Shown here in pieces: positions 8,446 through 18,069 of a DNA stretch of 64,000 nucleotides. Each line of letters starts with the position of its first letter. Within the stretch, counting starts at the first letter, position 1. Both the position numbers and the translations under genes were made by a program. The notes beneath the pieces are model-generated. The model worked only from the letters and a program-made list of their open reading frames with translations. It was not told where the DNA came from and made no database searches. The DNA is from an uncultured Muribaculaceae bacterium (GTDB lineage: Bacteria; Bacteroidota; Bacteroidia; Bacteroidales; Muribaculaceae): positions 186,001-250,000 of the forward strand of contig CAJTME010000002.1 in assembly GCA_910577315.1 (NCBI GenBank), read 5' to 3'.

Positions 8446-10800
8446 TTATTTGACTATGCGTTTGCTGACTGAGCCGTCAGTGCGGGTGATGATGTAGACG
8501 CCGGGGGTGAGGTTGTCAGGGTTGACGCGCATGCCTGAGGCGTTGAATACGTCCTTGACACTTGCCGCAGAAGTGGTTGTTGAAACGATGCCTGATTTCT
8601 GCTGCTTCACCTTGAAGCTCTTTTCGAGACCGTGGATGCTGACAGTCACGTTGCCTTCGCGGTCTTCGCCGTCGGTGTTGGGCGCGGCGGTGAGGTTGAG
8701 GGCGGCTTCGCCGTAACGTCCGGCTGCGGAGGCCTCGATCCATTCGGGAGCTTCGATTTTCAGCTCGCTTGCGTCGTGGTATGAATCAAGGGCAACCGAT
8801 GTGGTTTCGCCGCCGAGCAGGATTTCCTCTTCATCGGCCTCGAGCCAGGGATACCATGCGTCGAGATTGATGGCGAATGCCGAATACATTTCGCCGTGCT
8901 CGTTCTCATAGTAGGCGACAGGATTGAGTGAGGTGCGGGTGACTCCCGACATGCAGATTTCTTTTTCCACCCATCCGAGACACAGGTAATCGGGATTGGG
9001 GATCCACGACTGGGCCGGAGCGAAGAAGGGACATTCGTCGTTGTTGAAGCCTGAGATTTTTATAACGTACGCTGCCGAAATGTTTTCGTCAAGCGCAACA
9101 GGGCTGTCAAACTCAAACGGAACGGTGAGGTAGGAGTTCGCACCGGGATAGCGGCCGAGGACATCCGTACCCTTGCAGGTGGCGGTGGCGATTGGGGTGT
9201 CGTCGATTGTCTGGCCTATCCATTCGCCCTCTTCGTCGTATGCGTCGGTCATTGAGTGGACGGTGATGGTGAGCAGGGCGTCATCAGTTACTTCGCCGAC
9301 GGCATTGAGCCATGCGCCTTTCACAACCAGGGGCGAGTTTGACGGATAGATATAGTTCATGATCGCTGCGATGTCGCAGTATTCTCCTTCTTCGTTTTCG
9401 CCATAGAAGGTGTAGTCAGTCCAGAATTTGCGGGTGGTCTCGCTGTGGCCGAACATGGCGGCGGCGACTTCGCCGAAGTCCATTTCCGCGGTGGCTATGC
9501 CGATTTTGGAGGTCTGTGGATCAAAGGGCAGGAGACTGAACTGGTGGTATTCGCCGTCGCTGAGCTTGAACGAGGCGTGGCCGCCGGCCTGGATGTAATC
9601 CACGTCAAAAGCTTTGGAACCGTCAGAGTATCCTTCGCCTGTAGCGGTGAGCATCGGCGGATAGTAGAGGTTGTTGTTGGTGGTGAACTCGCTGGAATAG
9701 TCGGTGCGGTAGGTCATCTCGAGGTCATCGCCGTCGGCGGGAACCATCTCGGTGGTCTCGGGGTGCGAGTACATCCATGTGTATGACAGGGCGTCGTCAT
9801 AGGTGGTGTTGAAGAACGTGATGGGGCGGAAGGCCGGGAACACGGCGATGCGCAGCGAGAATGATTCCCAATTCTCTTTGCCAATGCCGTAGTAGAGTGT
9901 GCTGTAAGGAGCTGAGAACGACAGTTCCATTTCAGGCAGGCCTACACGCACGTTGTCGAGGAAAACAGTGTTGCCGTCTATTCCGACATAGCGGAAAGCT
10001 ATGCGTACATCCTTGCCTGCATACTCGGCCAGGTTCACGTTGAATGTTTCCAGCCCTGAGGGGGTGCTCATCACGAGATCCTCGAGGCTCTCGCCCATGT
10101 GTTCCTGGGCAAAGTCGCGCACAACCTCGAATTCGCCGCCCTTTTCCTGCACGAGAACCTGCACGGTGAAGGCGATTTCCTGCTTGATCCATGCGTAAGC
10201 ATCCCAGTCGACGTTTTCCTCGCCCATTTTGAAGAAGAACGCGGGGTCGAAGTATGCGTCGAATTTCAGTTGGTAGATTCCGTCCAGGGTCATTTCCGGG
10301 GAGATTAGCCATTCATCCTGTTCTACCATGGAATAGCCGATGCCTGCATACCAGTCGCCGTCCGACGGGCCGGGAAACCAGGGGCTTTCCTGCTGTGCTA
10401 CGCCCCACTTTTCGGCATCGGTCAGCTCGGCGGAGCCTTTTGATTCCATAGTCCACCCATCGGGAAGCCATGCGGGGTCTTCCCCGGGATTCTCAAAGCT
10501 CTCCGCAAGTTTGGTACCCGCAGGGAGTTCGGCGGACAAAGCCCTGGTGCGCAGGCGCGGATTTACAAGGGCCGAGGACGCGCCGGGCGCAAGAATACGC
10601 TTGATTGAAAGGTCTGCCGAACCAAGTTCCTGATAACGCACGGCCTTGGACAGCTTGTGGGTTTTGAGTACGTTGGATTTCGCAGGTGTCTTGATATATG
10701 ACTGCTGCGCGTCGATGCGTGCAACCTGAGGCTGCGGTGACACCGCGCCAGCCGCTAAAGCGGTCGAGAGGGAGAGGGAAACGAGTAATGGTTTAATCAT
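8446..10800 (-). CDS. Secreted multidomain protein with T9SS C-terminal sorting domain
   Basis: 784 residues. Signal peptide MIKPLLVSLSLSTALAAGAV, then a basic propeptide-like stretch, then a choice-of-anchor J (cleaved-adhesin-type) module at about 95-290 with the signatures PDGWTM, DEWLISPEM and FLDNVRVG, a central beta-rich region, and a C-terminal domain with GMRVNPDNLTPGVYIITRTD and SVSKRIVK that fits the type A sorting signal of the type IX secretion system. Predicted to be exported across the outer membrane. It stands alone, with its own promoter and terminator. Ligand unknown; adhesion or glycan contact are possibilities, not shown. Confidence 0.85.
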   Translation of the reverse strand: MIKPLLVSLSLSTALAAGAVSPQPQVARIDAQQSYIKTPAKSNVLKTHKLSKAVRYQELGSADLSIKRILAPGASSALVNPRLRTRALSAELPAGTKLAESFENPGEDPAWLPDGWTMESKGSAELTDAEKWGVAQQESPWFPGPSDGDWYAGIGYSMVEQDEWLISPEMTLDGIYQLKFDAYFDPAFFFKMGEENVDWDAYAWIKQEIAFTVQVLVQEKGGEFEVVRDFAQEHMGESLEDLVMSTPSGLETFNVNLAEYAGKDVRIAFRYVGIDGNTVFLDNVRVGLPEMELSFSAPYSTLYYGIGKENWESFSLRIAVFPAFRPITFFNTTYDDALSYTWMYSHPETTEMVPADGDDLEMTYRTDYSSEFTTNNNLYYPPMLTATGEGYSDGSKAFDVDYIQAGGHASFKLSDGEYHQFSLLPFDPQTSKIGIATAEMDFGEVAAAMFGHSETTRKFWTDYTFYGENEEGEYCDIAAIMNYIYPSNSPLVVKGAWLNAVGEVTDDALLTITVHSMTDAYDEEGEWIGQTIDDTPIATATCKGTDVLGRYPGANSYLTVPFEFDSPVALDENISAAYVIKISGFNNDECPFFAPAQSWIPNPDYLCLGWVEKEICMSGVTRTSLNPVAYYENEHGEMYSAFAINLDAWYPWLEADEEEILLGGETTSVALDSYHDASELKIEAPEWIEASAAGRYGEAALNLTAAPNTDGEDREGNVTVSIHGLEKSFKVKQQKSGIVSTTTSAASVKDVFNASGMRVNPDNLTPGVYIITRTDGSVSKRIVK

Positions 10801-10843
10801 AGAAATACTGTTTTTTGGAAACAATAATATTGGTTATCTGTCG

Positions 10844-10873
10844 CAAAGGTAGACAAAAAGTTTTAAAAAACAA
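10844..10873 (-). promoter_or_regulatory. Promoter of the T9SS cargo gene
   Basis: Minus strand TACCTTTG (10844-10851) with TTG (10871-10873) 19 bp upstream: a textbook Bacteroidota -7/-33 pair, in an A/T-rich intergenic stretch. Confidence 0.7.
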
Positions 10874-10945
10874 GTAAAATATGGAAAAATGTTTTAAAAA
10901 TATCTTTTTTTGGATAAGTGAGTGAACGGGATTATTTATAATAAG

Positions 10946-10978
10946 AGGAGGCGCCCCTGTCTTGTCGGGACGCCTCCT
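10946..10978 (-). terminator. Terminator after the DUF5606 gene
   Basis: Stem aggaggcg / cgcctcct extended inward by ccc/ggg after one mismatch; on the minus strand it is followed by the T-rich CTTATTATAAATAAT. It lies 23 bp beyond the stop of the gene at 11002. Confidence 0.7.
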
Positions 10979-11001
10979 ATGGTATGTCGGAACAGTATGA
11001 T

Positions 11002-11430
11002 TTATTCGGCTTTATCTTCTTCGGCTGCTTCTTCGGCCTCGGGTGCCTTGAATTCTGTGATGCCGGCTGCCAGGAGGGTATTATACCATTGGAAAAGCTT
11101 GCGGATGTCGGAGTCGTGGACGCGTTCGCGGTCGAAGTTGGTGAGGATTGTGCCGAAATACTCGCGCAGTTCGGCGTCACCTCCGATGGCCTTGGTGTCG
11201 ACGGGCTGACCCTCGGTCTTGGCTTTTACAAGTTCGAACACATCGGCCAGGGGAATATCTTCCTCGGTGGTGTACATGGCGATGTCACCGAGCGACATCA
11301 CTTTGTCGCGTGCGTATGCGGGAGTGCGCTTGCCGGTGGCGAGCGACTCGACGATGAGCATGTTTCGGCCCTGGTTTACCAGGCGGTAGAGACCGGGCTT
11401 GCCGGCTATCGAAAGGATTGTGCGTATCAT
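11002..11430 (-). CDS. DUF5606 domain protein
   Basis: 142-residue cytoplasmic protein beginning MIRTILSIAGKPGLYRLVNQ with a conserved basic N-terminal half (SLATGKRTPAYARDKVMSLG) and a DFxxIRK-like helical second half (RVHDSDIRKLFQWYN), ending in an acidic EEAAEEDKAE tail. This matches the DUF5606 family, which is common and single-copy in Bacteroidota; its function is unknown. Monocistronic, between its own TAAATTTG promoter (11459-11466) and terminator. Confidence 0.8.
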   Translation of the reverse strand: MIRTILSIAGKPGLYRLVNQGRNMLIVESLATGKRTPAYARDKVMSLGDIAMYTTEEDIPLADVFELVKAKTEGQPVDTKAIGGDAELREYFGTILTNFDRERVHDSDIRKLFQWYNTLLAAGITEFKAPEAEEAAEEDKAE

Positions 11431-11458
11431 ATTGTCAGATTGTTATCATTAGTGAGTG

Positions 11459-11508
11459 CAAATTTACGAATTTATGTGAAAATATGCCACTAAAAATTTG
11501 TAACTTTG
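11459..11508. promoter_or_regulatory. Divergent promoters, DUF5606 gene and membrane protein gene
   Basis: Minus-strand TAAATTTG (11459-11466) faces the DUF5606 gene and plus-strand TAACTTTG (11501-11508) faces the gene at 11546. Both fit TAnnTTTG; -33 elements are not clear. Confidence 0.55.
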
Positions 11509-11545
11509 TATTTTAAAACTTGAACACCTATCGTGTAAATTTATT

Positions 11546-12091
11546 ATGTGGTTGTATATCAAGCAATTGTTTCAACTGATTCTTTCTCCATCGCGTGGAT
11601 GGGAAGATGTGTCGGAATCAGGCGTTCCAGCCCGCAAGCTGCAGGAAAAGGGCTTTTACCCCTTTCTTGGAGTGACGGCTGTGTCAGAGTTCCTGCGCTT
11701 GCTCTACACCCACGATCTCGGTTTCTGGAGCGTCGTTTTGTCGGCGATTGCGGTGGCCGGTGCGATGTTTGTGTCGCTGTATCTCGCCAGGCTGTTTCTT
11801 GACATGACCGCCGAGCGCTTCATCAACGGCACGCTCAATGCCGCGAAGGTCGATGTATTCGTGACCTACATGATGGGAATCAACTGCCTGTTCCGTGTGT
11901 TTGAGAACGCCATGCCGGCATCGATGACATTTCTGAAATTCCTGCCGCTGATTTCGCTGATAATAATTTTCAAATCGAACGCCTATATGTCGGTCAAGGC
12001 CGACAGCCAGCTCAACTTTCTCGGCCTTGCGGGTGTTGCATTAATCGTATTGCCCTGGGCCGTGGGGCTGTTGCTTTCAATCATAATTTAA
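11546..12091 (+). CDS. Integral membrane protein, possibly Yip1-like
   Basis: 181 residues with a short amphipathic N-terminus ([20 protein letters not shown]) and about five hydrophobic helices, ending in [14 protein letters not shown]. The [12 protein letters not shown] opening and overall topology recall Yip1-domain proteins of Bacteroidetes, but no diagnostic motif is visible. It is 5 bp upstream of smpB and probably cotranscribed with it. Function unknown. Confidence 0.75.
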   Translation: MWLYIKQLFQLILSPSRGWEDVSESGVPARKLQEKGFYPFLGVTAVSEFLRLLYTHDLGFWSVVLSAIAVAGAMFVSLYLARLFLDMTAERFINGTLNAAKVDVFVTYMMGINCLFRVFENAMPASMTFLKFLPLISLIIIFKSNAYMSVKADSQLNFLGLAGVALIVLPWAVGLLLSIII

Positions 12092-12096
12092 GAGAT

Positions 12097-12561
12097 ATGG
12101 CACAAAAAATGAAATTCAAGGAGGTGAACATAAAGAACCGCCGTGCGACGTTCGATTATGCCATCACCGATACATATACCGCCGGAATTGTACTTACCGG
12201 CACTGAAATCAAATCAATACGCCAGGGCAAGGCTTCGCTGGTCGATACGTTCTGCTATATCAACGACGGCGAGGTCTGGGTCAAGAACATGTATGTGGCC
12301 GAATATTTCTATGGAACATACAATAACCACACCGAGCGCCGCGACCGGAAACTGCTGCTCAACCGCAAGGAAATCGCTGCCCTGAGCAAGGACACCGCTT
12401 CCCCCGGCTTCACTATTGTGCCGCTGAGGCTTTTCATAAGCCAGAAGGGCTACGCGAAGCTTGTCATTGGGGTTGCCCGTGGTAAAAAGGAATACGACAA
12501 GCGCCAGAGCATCAAGGAACGTGATGACAAGCGTGAGCTTGCCCGTGCCATGATGAAGTGA
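12097..12561 (+). CDS. smpB: SsrA-binding protein SmpB
   Basis: 154-residue partner of tmRNA in trans-translation, delivering it to stalled ribosomes. Family hallmarks: NRRATFDY near the N-terminus, [19 protein letters not shown], the KLLLNRKEI segment and the basic C-terminal tail [14 protein letters not shown] that enters the mRNA channel. Normal length. It is followed by a bidirectional terminator shared with trxA. The tmRNA gene is not in this window. Confidence 0.97.
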   Translation: MAQKMKFKEVNIKNRRATFDYAITDTYTAGIVLTGTEIKSIRQGKASLVDTFCYINDGEVWVKNMYVAEYFYGTYNNHTERRDRKLLLNRKEIAALSKDTASPGFTIVPLRLFISQKGYAKLVIGVARGKKEYDKRQSIKERDDKRELARAMMK

Positions 12562-12575
12562 CACGGCATAAAAAA

Positions 12576-12617
12576 GTCAGGGTGCGATGACCATTTGTAA
12601 TGGCGTCGCACCCTGAC
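12576..12617. terminator. Bidirectional terminator between smpB and trxA
   Basis: Perfect 12-bp stem gtcagggtgcga (12576-12587) / tcgcaccctgac (12606-12617) with a small inner ccat/atgg stem; T-rich sequence follows on both strands. It serves the convergent smpB and trxA genes. Confidence 0.85.
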
Positions 12618-12639
12618 TCTTTATTTGGTGTCGTGTGAC

Positions 12640-12963
12640 TTATTTAGCAAGGAGCTCCTCGATTTTGGCGCGGAGCACTTCCTCTTTCTGCGAACCGGCA
12701 AGGCGGATGTCGGTTTTTTTGCCGTCCTTGAAGAAGAGGATGGTGGGAAGCGACATGATGCGGTATTCGGTCGAGAGGTCGCCCTCTTCGTCAACGTTGT
12801 ATTTGCCCACAACCACGCGGCCTTCAAATTCTTCGGCCAGCTTGTCGATGATGGGTGCCATGCCCACGCAGGGGCCGCACCAGGTGGCCCAGAAGTCGAT
12901 TACGACGGGTTTGCCTGAGGCGATGATTTCTTTGACGTTTTCGTCGGTAAGTACAGTTGCCAT
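12640..12963 (-). CDS. trxA: Thioredoxin
   Basis: 107-residue cytoplasmic thioredoxin with the redox motif WCGPC in the context VIDFWATWCGPCVGMAPIID and the cis-proline loop SLPTILFFKDG. No signal peptide. It lies 32 bp downstream of dnaE on the same strand, with no terminator seen between them, and ends at the bidirectional terminator. Usual length; general disulfide reductant. Confidence 0.95.
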   Translation of the reverse strand: MATVLTDENVKEIIASGKPVVIDFWATWCGPCVGMAPIIDKLAEEFEGRVVVGKYNVDEEGDLSTEYRIMSLPTILFFKDGKKTDIRLAGSQKEEVLRAKIEELLAK

Positions 12964-12995
12964 GGTAATAATATGTTTTTAAATGAATGTTGTTG

Positions 12996-15900
12996 TCATG
13001 CGGTTTTCTCCACAATCGGGGCGACGTTTTTGTCGTATTTGAGCGTGAAGGGGATTTGAAGCTCGTCGAGTTTCTTGAGGAAGTTGCGGTTGACGCGGAT
13101 GTGGTTCCCCGAGCCGAGATGGAGCTTGGTGGGGCGCCCGGGAATACCCGTGTCGATTGCGAATGCGAGTGCCACACGCTGTCCCTCGCCCTGCTGCACT
13201 TGGTCGAGGATTGGAGCCACTCCGTCGCCCGAACATTGGTCGACGGTAAGGGTGACGGTGAGCGAGTTGACCAACGCGCCCCGGAAGCGGTCGAGCGGGG
13301 TGACCGAAAGAAGGTTGAAGCGCAGCTCGTCGTTGAACTTGCCCTTTTTGTAAACGCCCTTGATCATTATGGGGTTTCCGACAATCATCTGATGGCCGAA
13401 CTCGCGCATCTGTTCCTCGAACATCAGCACTTCGGTCGAGGCGTCGAAGTCCTCGATTTTTACAATCATCATGCGTTTGCCGAATTTGGTGGTGCGTTCG
13501 CTTACCTCGGTCACTATCCCGCCGAACATGACTTCCATGCCGTCGGTCTTCGGGAAATCCTCACGTTCGCCGAGGGGGAAGGTGGTGCCGTATTTCAACT
13601 CGATATAATACGGGTCGAGGGGATGCGCCGACAGGTACATGCCCACCAGCTCGCGCTCTTTGTCGAGTTTCTTGATGTTTGACCACTCGATTGCGGGGCG
13701 TATTTTTGGACGGGCCTCGGTGTTCAATTGCTCATCGTCGAAGTCAAAGAGGGATGCTTCCTGTTTGCGCAGGTTGTTCTGGTGTAGGGCGCCGTAGCGC
13801 AGGAGCTGTTCGGGCACGGAGTCGCCCTGGCGTCCGCCGCAGTCGTTGACCAGGTCCTCGCGCTTGAAAACGGCGAAGCAGTCGAACGCACCGGCAAGCG
13901 CCAGGTTTTCAAACACGCGGCGGTTGATGGCCTGCGACGGCACACGTTCGACAAAATCGTATATGTCGGCAAACGGCTCAGAGCCGCGCGCCTTCACGAT
14001 TTCCTCGACCACGGTGTCACCGATGCCCGATATGGCCGAGAGTCCGAAACGGATGTCGCCGCCTTGGGTAACGCCGAAGTCACGCACCGATTCATTTACA
14101 TCGGGGCCTTTTACGGTGATGCCCATACTCTTACATTCATCCATGAAGAATGTAAGCTTGGCCGAGTCCGAACGGTTGTGCGTGAGCACGGCCGCCATGT
14201 ACTCGGCGGGATAGTGGGCCTTGAGATAGCCGGTCTGGTAGGCTACCCACGAATAGCAGGTGGCGTGTGATTTATTGAACGCATACGACGCGAATTTCTC
14301 CCAGTCGGCCCAGATTTTCTCGAGGGTCTTGACATCGTGGCCGTTGGCCTGGCCGCCCGACAGGAATTTGGTCTTCAGCGCGTTCATCTTGTCGATGAGT
14401 TTCTTACCCATCGCCTTTCGCAGGGTGTCGCTCTCGCCGCGGGTAAAGTTGGCCAGCAGGCGCGACAGCAGCATGACCTGTTCCTGATACACGGTCACAC
14501 CGTAGGTGTCCTGCAGATAGCGGTCCATGCCGGGCAGGTCGTAGACTATGGGTGACCGCCCGTGCTTTCGGGCGATGAATTCGGGTATGTAGTCCATAGG
14601 CCCCGGTCGGTACAGAGCGTTCATGGCGATGAGGTCCTCGAACTTGGTGGGCTGCAGCTCGCGCAGGTATTTCTGCATGCCGGCCGATTCAAACTGGAAC
14701 GTGCCTATGGTGCGTCCGGCGGCATATAGCTTATAGGTCAGTGGGTCTTCGATGTCGATTGTTTCCGGGTCGACGTCCTCGCCTGTGTGAGCCTTGATGT
14801 TGGCAACGGCTGTCTTTATGATTGACAGAGTTTTCAGCCCCAGGAAGTCCATCTTGATGAGGCCGGTCTCCTCAATCACCGACCCTTCATACTGGGTTAC
14901 GAGCAGCTTGCCCTCCTCCTTGTCGTCGGCGGTGGATACCGGAACCCAGTCGCTCACGTCATCGCGGCATATAATCACGCCGCAGGCATGTACGCCAGTG
15001 TTGCGCACGTTCCCTTCAAGCGCCCTGGCATATTGCAGTGTGGTGCGTATCAGCGGGTTGGCGCTTTCGAGTTCGGGCTTGAACTCGGCCACGTATTCAT
15101 AGCAGTTTGCCAGCGTCGGTTTCAGCTCCTTGCCGTTCTTCATCGGCATATGGGCCGGGATGAGCTTTGTAAGGCGGTTGGCCTCGGGTATCGACAGCTG
15201 TTCGACGCGCGCCACATCCTTGATGGCGCTCTTGGCAGCCATGGTGCCGTATGTTATGATGTGGGCTACATTTGGCTCGCCGTATTTTTCGGTTACGTAT
15301 TTGAGTACCTTGCCGCGCCCGTCGTCATCGAAATCCACGTCAATATCGGGGAGGGAGATACGGTCGGGATTAAGGAAACGTTCAAACAGCAGGTCGTATT
15401 TCAGCGGGTCAATCTGTGTGATGCCCAGGCAGTAGGCCACCACCGAGCCGGCGGCCGAACCACGGCCGGGGCCGATGGAGACGCCCAGTTTCTCGCGCCC
15501 GACGCGGATGAAGTCCTGCACGATGAGGAAGTAGCCCGGGAAACCCATGGTCTTCATGATGTGCAGTTCGAAGTCTATTCGGTCGGTGACTTCTTCGGTA
15601 AACGGGGTGGGGTAGCGCTTCTCGGCCCCTTCATAGGCGAGTTTGCGCAGGTAGTCGGCCTCGAACTTGATGCGGTAGAGCTTCTCATATCCGCCGAGTT
15701 TCTCGATTTTGGCCTCGGCGTCGGCCTGCGACATCACCACGTTGCCTTTTTCGTCTCGGGTGAACTCGTTGAAAAGGTCTTCGTGGGTGAGGCGCTGACG
15801 GTATTCCTCCTCTGTGCCGAACTCCTCGGGGATGGCATAGTTCGGCATGATTGGCCCGTGGTCTATCGAATATGTCTCGACTTTGGCGATGATTTCGAGC

Positions 15901-16844
15901 GTGTTCTCGATAACCTCGGGCATGTCGGCGAAAAGCTTGCTCATTTCATCGGTGGTCTTGAACCACTCCTGTTTTGTGTAGAGCATGCGTTTCTCATCGT
16001 TGAGGTCGGCTTTGGTCGAGATGCAGATGAGATGGTCGTGGGCCTCGGCGTCCTCCTCGTTGACGAAGTGGGAGTCGTTTGAGGCTATGAGCTTGATGTC
16101 GTATTTGCGGGCCAGGCGTATCAGCTCTGGCTCGATGGCTTTCTGTATTTCATACACCTCGTGGTTTGCGCGGGCCACGGTGGCCTTATGTCGCTGGAGC
16201 TCGATGTAATAATCGTCGCCCATGAGGTCTTTCCACCATTTGACGCGCTTCTCGGCCTCTTCCACCTGTCCGCGGGCCAGCAGGCGCGGCACCTCGCCGC
16301 CCAGACATGCCGAGCAGATTATAAGCCCCTCGTGGTGGGCCGCAATCTCGTCGTGGTCGGTGCGGGGGTGGAAATAGAAGCCTTTGGTCCAGGCTTTCGA
16401 CACAAGTTTGATGAGGTTGCGGTAGCCGGTCTTGTTTTTGGCTAGCACGATCAGGTGGCGGCCGGTGTCGCGTTTGTCCGAACGGTCGGTCATCGAGCCT
16501 TCGGCCACATACATTTCGCAGCCTATGATGGGTGTGAACACTTTGGCCTGCAGCTCGGCTATCTGCGCCTCGACTGCCTCGATGCTCTCGCCTTCGGCCG
16601 GTTCCGCGCCGCCCTGCAGCTCTTTCAGGCGTTTTTTCGCATCCTTGATGGCTCCCTGGGTCGGCTTATTCTTTTTGTTGACGTAGTTTATGAACTCCTT
16701 GATGCCGTACATCACGCCATGGTCGGTGATTGCCACGCCGGGCATGCCGTCGGCCATGGCTTTGTCGACAATGGCCGGGATGGCCGCCTGCCCGTCAAGG
16801 AGAGAGTATTGACTGTGGACGTGAAGGTGTACGAATTTGCTCAT
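12996..16844 (-). CDS. dnaE: DNA polymerase III subunit alpha
   Basis: 1282-residue replicative polymerase. N-terminal PHP domain (HLHVHSQYSLLDG at 6-18), C-family polymerase core with the catalytic acidic segment LPDIDVDFDDDGRG at 498-511, the GPGRGSAAGS motif at 458-467, HhH region and a C-terminal OB-fold (MMIVKIEDF). The PHP domain carries a charged helical insert (about 60-103, including KKRLKELQGG and EAVEAQIAEL) relative to E. coli, which I recall as usual in Bacteroidales. A TACCTTTG promoter element lies 26 bp upstream; trxA follows. Confidence 0.97.
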   Translation of the reverse strand: MSKFVHLHVHSQYSLLDGQAAIPAIVDKAMADGMPGVAITDHGVMYGIKEFINYVNKKNKPTQGAIKDAKKRLKELQGGAEPAEGESIEAVEAQIAELQAKVFTPIIGCEMYVAEGSMTDRSDKRDTGRHLIVLAKNKTGYRNLIKLVSKAWTKGFYFHPRTDHDEIAAHHEGLIICSACLGGEVPRLLARGQVEEAEKRVKWWKDLMGDDYYIELQRHKATVARANHEVYEIQKAIEPELIRLARKYDIKLIASNDSHFVNEEDAEAHDHLICISTKADLNDEKRMLYTKQEWFKTTDEMSKLFADMPEVIENTLEIIAKVETYSIDHGPIMPNYAIPEEFGTEEEYRQRLTHEDLFNEFTRDEKGNVVMSQADAEAKIEKLGGYEKLYRIKFEADYLRKLAYEGAEKRYPTPFTEEVTDRIDFELHIMKTMGFPGYFLIVQDFIRVGREKLGVSIGPGRGSAAGSVVAYCLGITQIDPLKYDLLFERFLNPDRISLPDIDVDFDDDGRGKVLKYVTEKYGEPNVAHIITYGTMAAKSAIKDVARVEQLSIPEANRLTKLIPAHMPMKNGKELKPTLANCYEYVAEFKPELESANPLIRTTLQYARALEGNVRNTGVHACGVIICRDDVSDWVPVSTADDKEEGKLLVTQYEGSVIEETGLIKMDFLGLKTLSIIKTAVANIKAHTGEDVDPETIDIEDPLTYKLYAAGRTIGTFQFESAGMQKYLRELQPTKFEDLIAMNALYRPGPMDYIPEFIARKHGRSPIVYDLPGMDRYLQDTYGVTVYQEQVMLLSRLLANFTRGESDTLRKAMGKKLIDKMNALKTKFLSGGQANGHDVKTLEKIWADWEKFASYAFNKSHATCYSWVAYQTGYLKAHYPAEYMAAVLTHNRSDSAKLTFFMDECKSMGITVKGPDVNESVRDFGVTQGGDIRFGLSAISGIGDTVVEEIVKARGSEPFADIYDFVERVPSQAINRRVFENLALAGAFDCFAVFKREDLVNDCGGRQGDSVPEQLLRYGALHQNNLRKQEASLFDFDDEQLNTEARPKIRPAIEWSNIKKLDKERELVGMYLSAHPLDPYYIELKYGTTFPLGEREDFPKTDGMEVMFGGIVTEVSERTTKFGKRMMIVKIEDFDASTEVLMFEEQMREFGHQMIVGNPIMIKGVYKKGKFNDELRFNLLSVTPLDRFRGALVNSLTVTLTVDQCSGDGVAPILDQVQQGEGQRVALAFAIDTGIPGRPTKLHLGSGNHIRVNRNFLKKLDELQIPFTLKYDKNVAPIVEKTA

Positions 16845-16869
16845 TGTTCAGTTTCAAAAATAGCGGCTT

Positions 16870-16877
16870 CAAAGGTA
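16870..16877 (-). promoter_or_regulatory. -7 element of the dnaE promoter
   Basis: Minus-strand TACCTTTG, fitting TAnnTTTG, placed directly after the terminator of the preceding gene and 26 bp before the dnaE start. Confidence 0.55.
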
Positions 16878-16879
16878 CG

Positions 16880-16918
16880 AAAAAAATCCCCGTCGGCAAA
16901 TTATCCGGCAGGGATTTT
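16880..16918 (-). terminator. Terminator after the choloylglycine-hydrolase-like gene
   Basis: On the minus strand AAAATCCCTGCCGG pairs with CCGACGGGGATTTT (one mismatch), followed by a run of seven T. It abuts the dnaE -7 element. Confidence 0.7.
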
Positions 16919-16949
16919 ATCAACAACGCGGTTGTTTTATGGGGTGGGC

Positions 16950-17993
16950 TCACCACATCGGTTTGAAGGGCTCGGACTCTTTCAGGCGGTTGTTCACGCA
17001 GTCGAAGAAGTCGGCGTGGTGGCTGGTGTCGAGTTTGAGCACCGGCGAGCCGGGGCGCAGCAGGAGGTCGCCGAGGTCGATATAGAATGTCCCCAGGGCG
17101 TCGGCGAACTTGAAGTAGTAGCGCTTGCGGTTGAGGTCGGAAATCGAACGCCACTGTGTCGACGACAGGTTGGGCGAGCCGGGCACTTCATAGCCGTAGG
17201 GGACGCTCACATTGTCCATGATGGTGGCCAGGCGTGGCAACGCCTCGTCAGACGTGGCGCCGTTTACAGGGACGTGGTGGATGAAATAGTTGCCTCGGGT
17301 GAAGCGGTCGGTCGAGCGCACTCCGCCAGGCAGGAAGTTCTGACCTCCCACCTGTTCCCAATAGTGGTCGATTGACATCATCGCCGGGAAAGTCGGGTCG
17401 TTGGTCATCACCTGATAGTCTTTCGAGGCGTAAAGTTTCAATTCCTTGTGGTCGTATTCAAGGATGAGTGTTTTACCGGTGGGGTCTGTCATGGCCCAGT
17501 GGAGCAGCGACACCGTGCCTCCGTCGAACGTCTTGCCGGCGATGCCGAACTCGTTTTCCTTCAGCCATGCCTCGGCTTCGTCAACCGTGGCGAAATTGTC
17601 AAGAAAATAGCTCACGAAAACCGCCATGCTCATCACGGGCATATCCGAACCCTCGGGGGCTTCCTTGTATTCGGCGAGCTTGCAGAAAAGGCCGTTGACG
17701 GCAAGACCGCGGTCGTTCATGCCTTCGGTGACGCCTCCGTCATATCCGACGGCAAGCACCGAACCGTATTTGGAAGTCCATTCAAAGCGTGGACCCGAGG
17801 GCATGCTCGTTTTCTTCATTCCGGCGGGATAGACATATATATTTGTGGGGATGGGGGTGCGCCAGTCGAGTGTGCGGCCAACCATGACCACATCAGTGGA
17901 GTCGCCGCGGAAAACTACACGCGAGCAGGGATACGCGGCAGCGGTGCCGAGAGCGGCGGCAGCAAGCAACGTAAGGGTTTTGATAGATTTCAT
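16950..17993 (-). CDS. Secreted choloylglycine hydrolase / penicillin acylase family enzyme
   Basis: Ntn-hydrolase of 347 residues (linear amide C-N hydrolase family). Signal peptide MKSIKTLTLLAAAALGTAAA, then Cys23 as the likely N-terminal nucleophile after processing. Equivalents of bile salt hydrolase residues are visible: GRTLDW (Arg, Asp), the Asn of TNDPTF and the Arg of STDRF. The family cleaves conjugated bile acids or penicillin V; the site that separates them is not clear here, so substrate is unresolved. The frame is open 51 codons upstream, but the ATG at 17993 gives a perfect signal peptide. Divergent from thrC. Confidence 0.85.
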   Translation of the reverse strand: MKSIKTLTLLAAAALGTAAAYPCSRVVFRGDSTDVVMVGRTLDWRTPIPTNIYVYPAGMKKTSMPSGPRFEWTSKYGSVLAVGYDGGVTEGMNDRGLAVNGLFCKLAEYKEAPEGSDMPVMSMAVFVSYFLDNFATVDEAEAWLKENEFGIAGKTFDGGTVSLLHWAMTDPTGKTLILEYDHKELKLYASKDYQVMTNDPTFPAMMSIDHYWEQVGGQNFLPGGVRSTDRFTRGNYFIHHVPVNGATSDEALPRLATIMDNVSVPYGYEVPGSPNLSSTQWRSISDLNRKRYYFKFADALGTFYIDLGDLLLRPGSPVLKLDTSHHADFFDCVNNRLKESEPFKPMW

Positions 17994-18069
17994 AATGTGC
18001 AGACTTGTATATGTTGACAGACTTATAACCTCCCGCGGCAAATAAAAGTTCAAAAATATTAGGTCACCA

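Noticed and set aside
14988..16082. Long open frame (364 codons) on the plus strand inside dnaE
   Set aside because: Antisense shadow of a full-length dnaE; caused by high G+C third positions. The same applies to the minus-strand frames inside thrC (18103-19266) and gyrA (31595-32680, 32684-33622).
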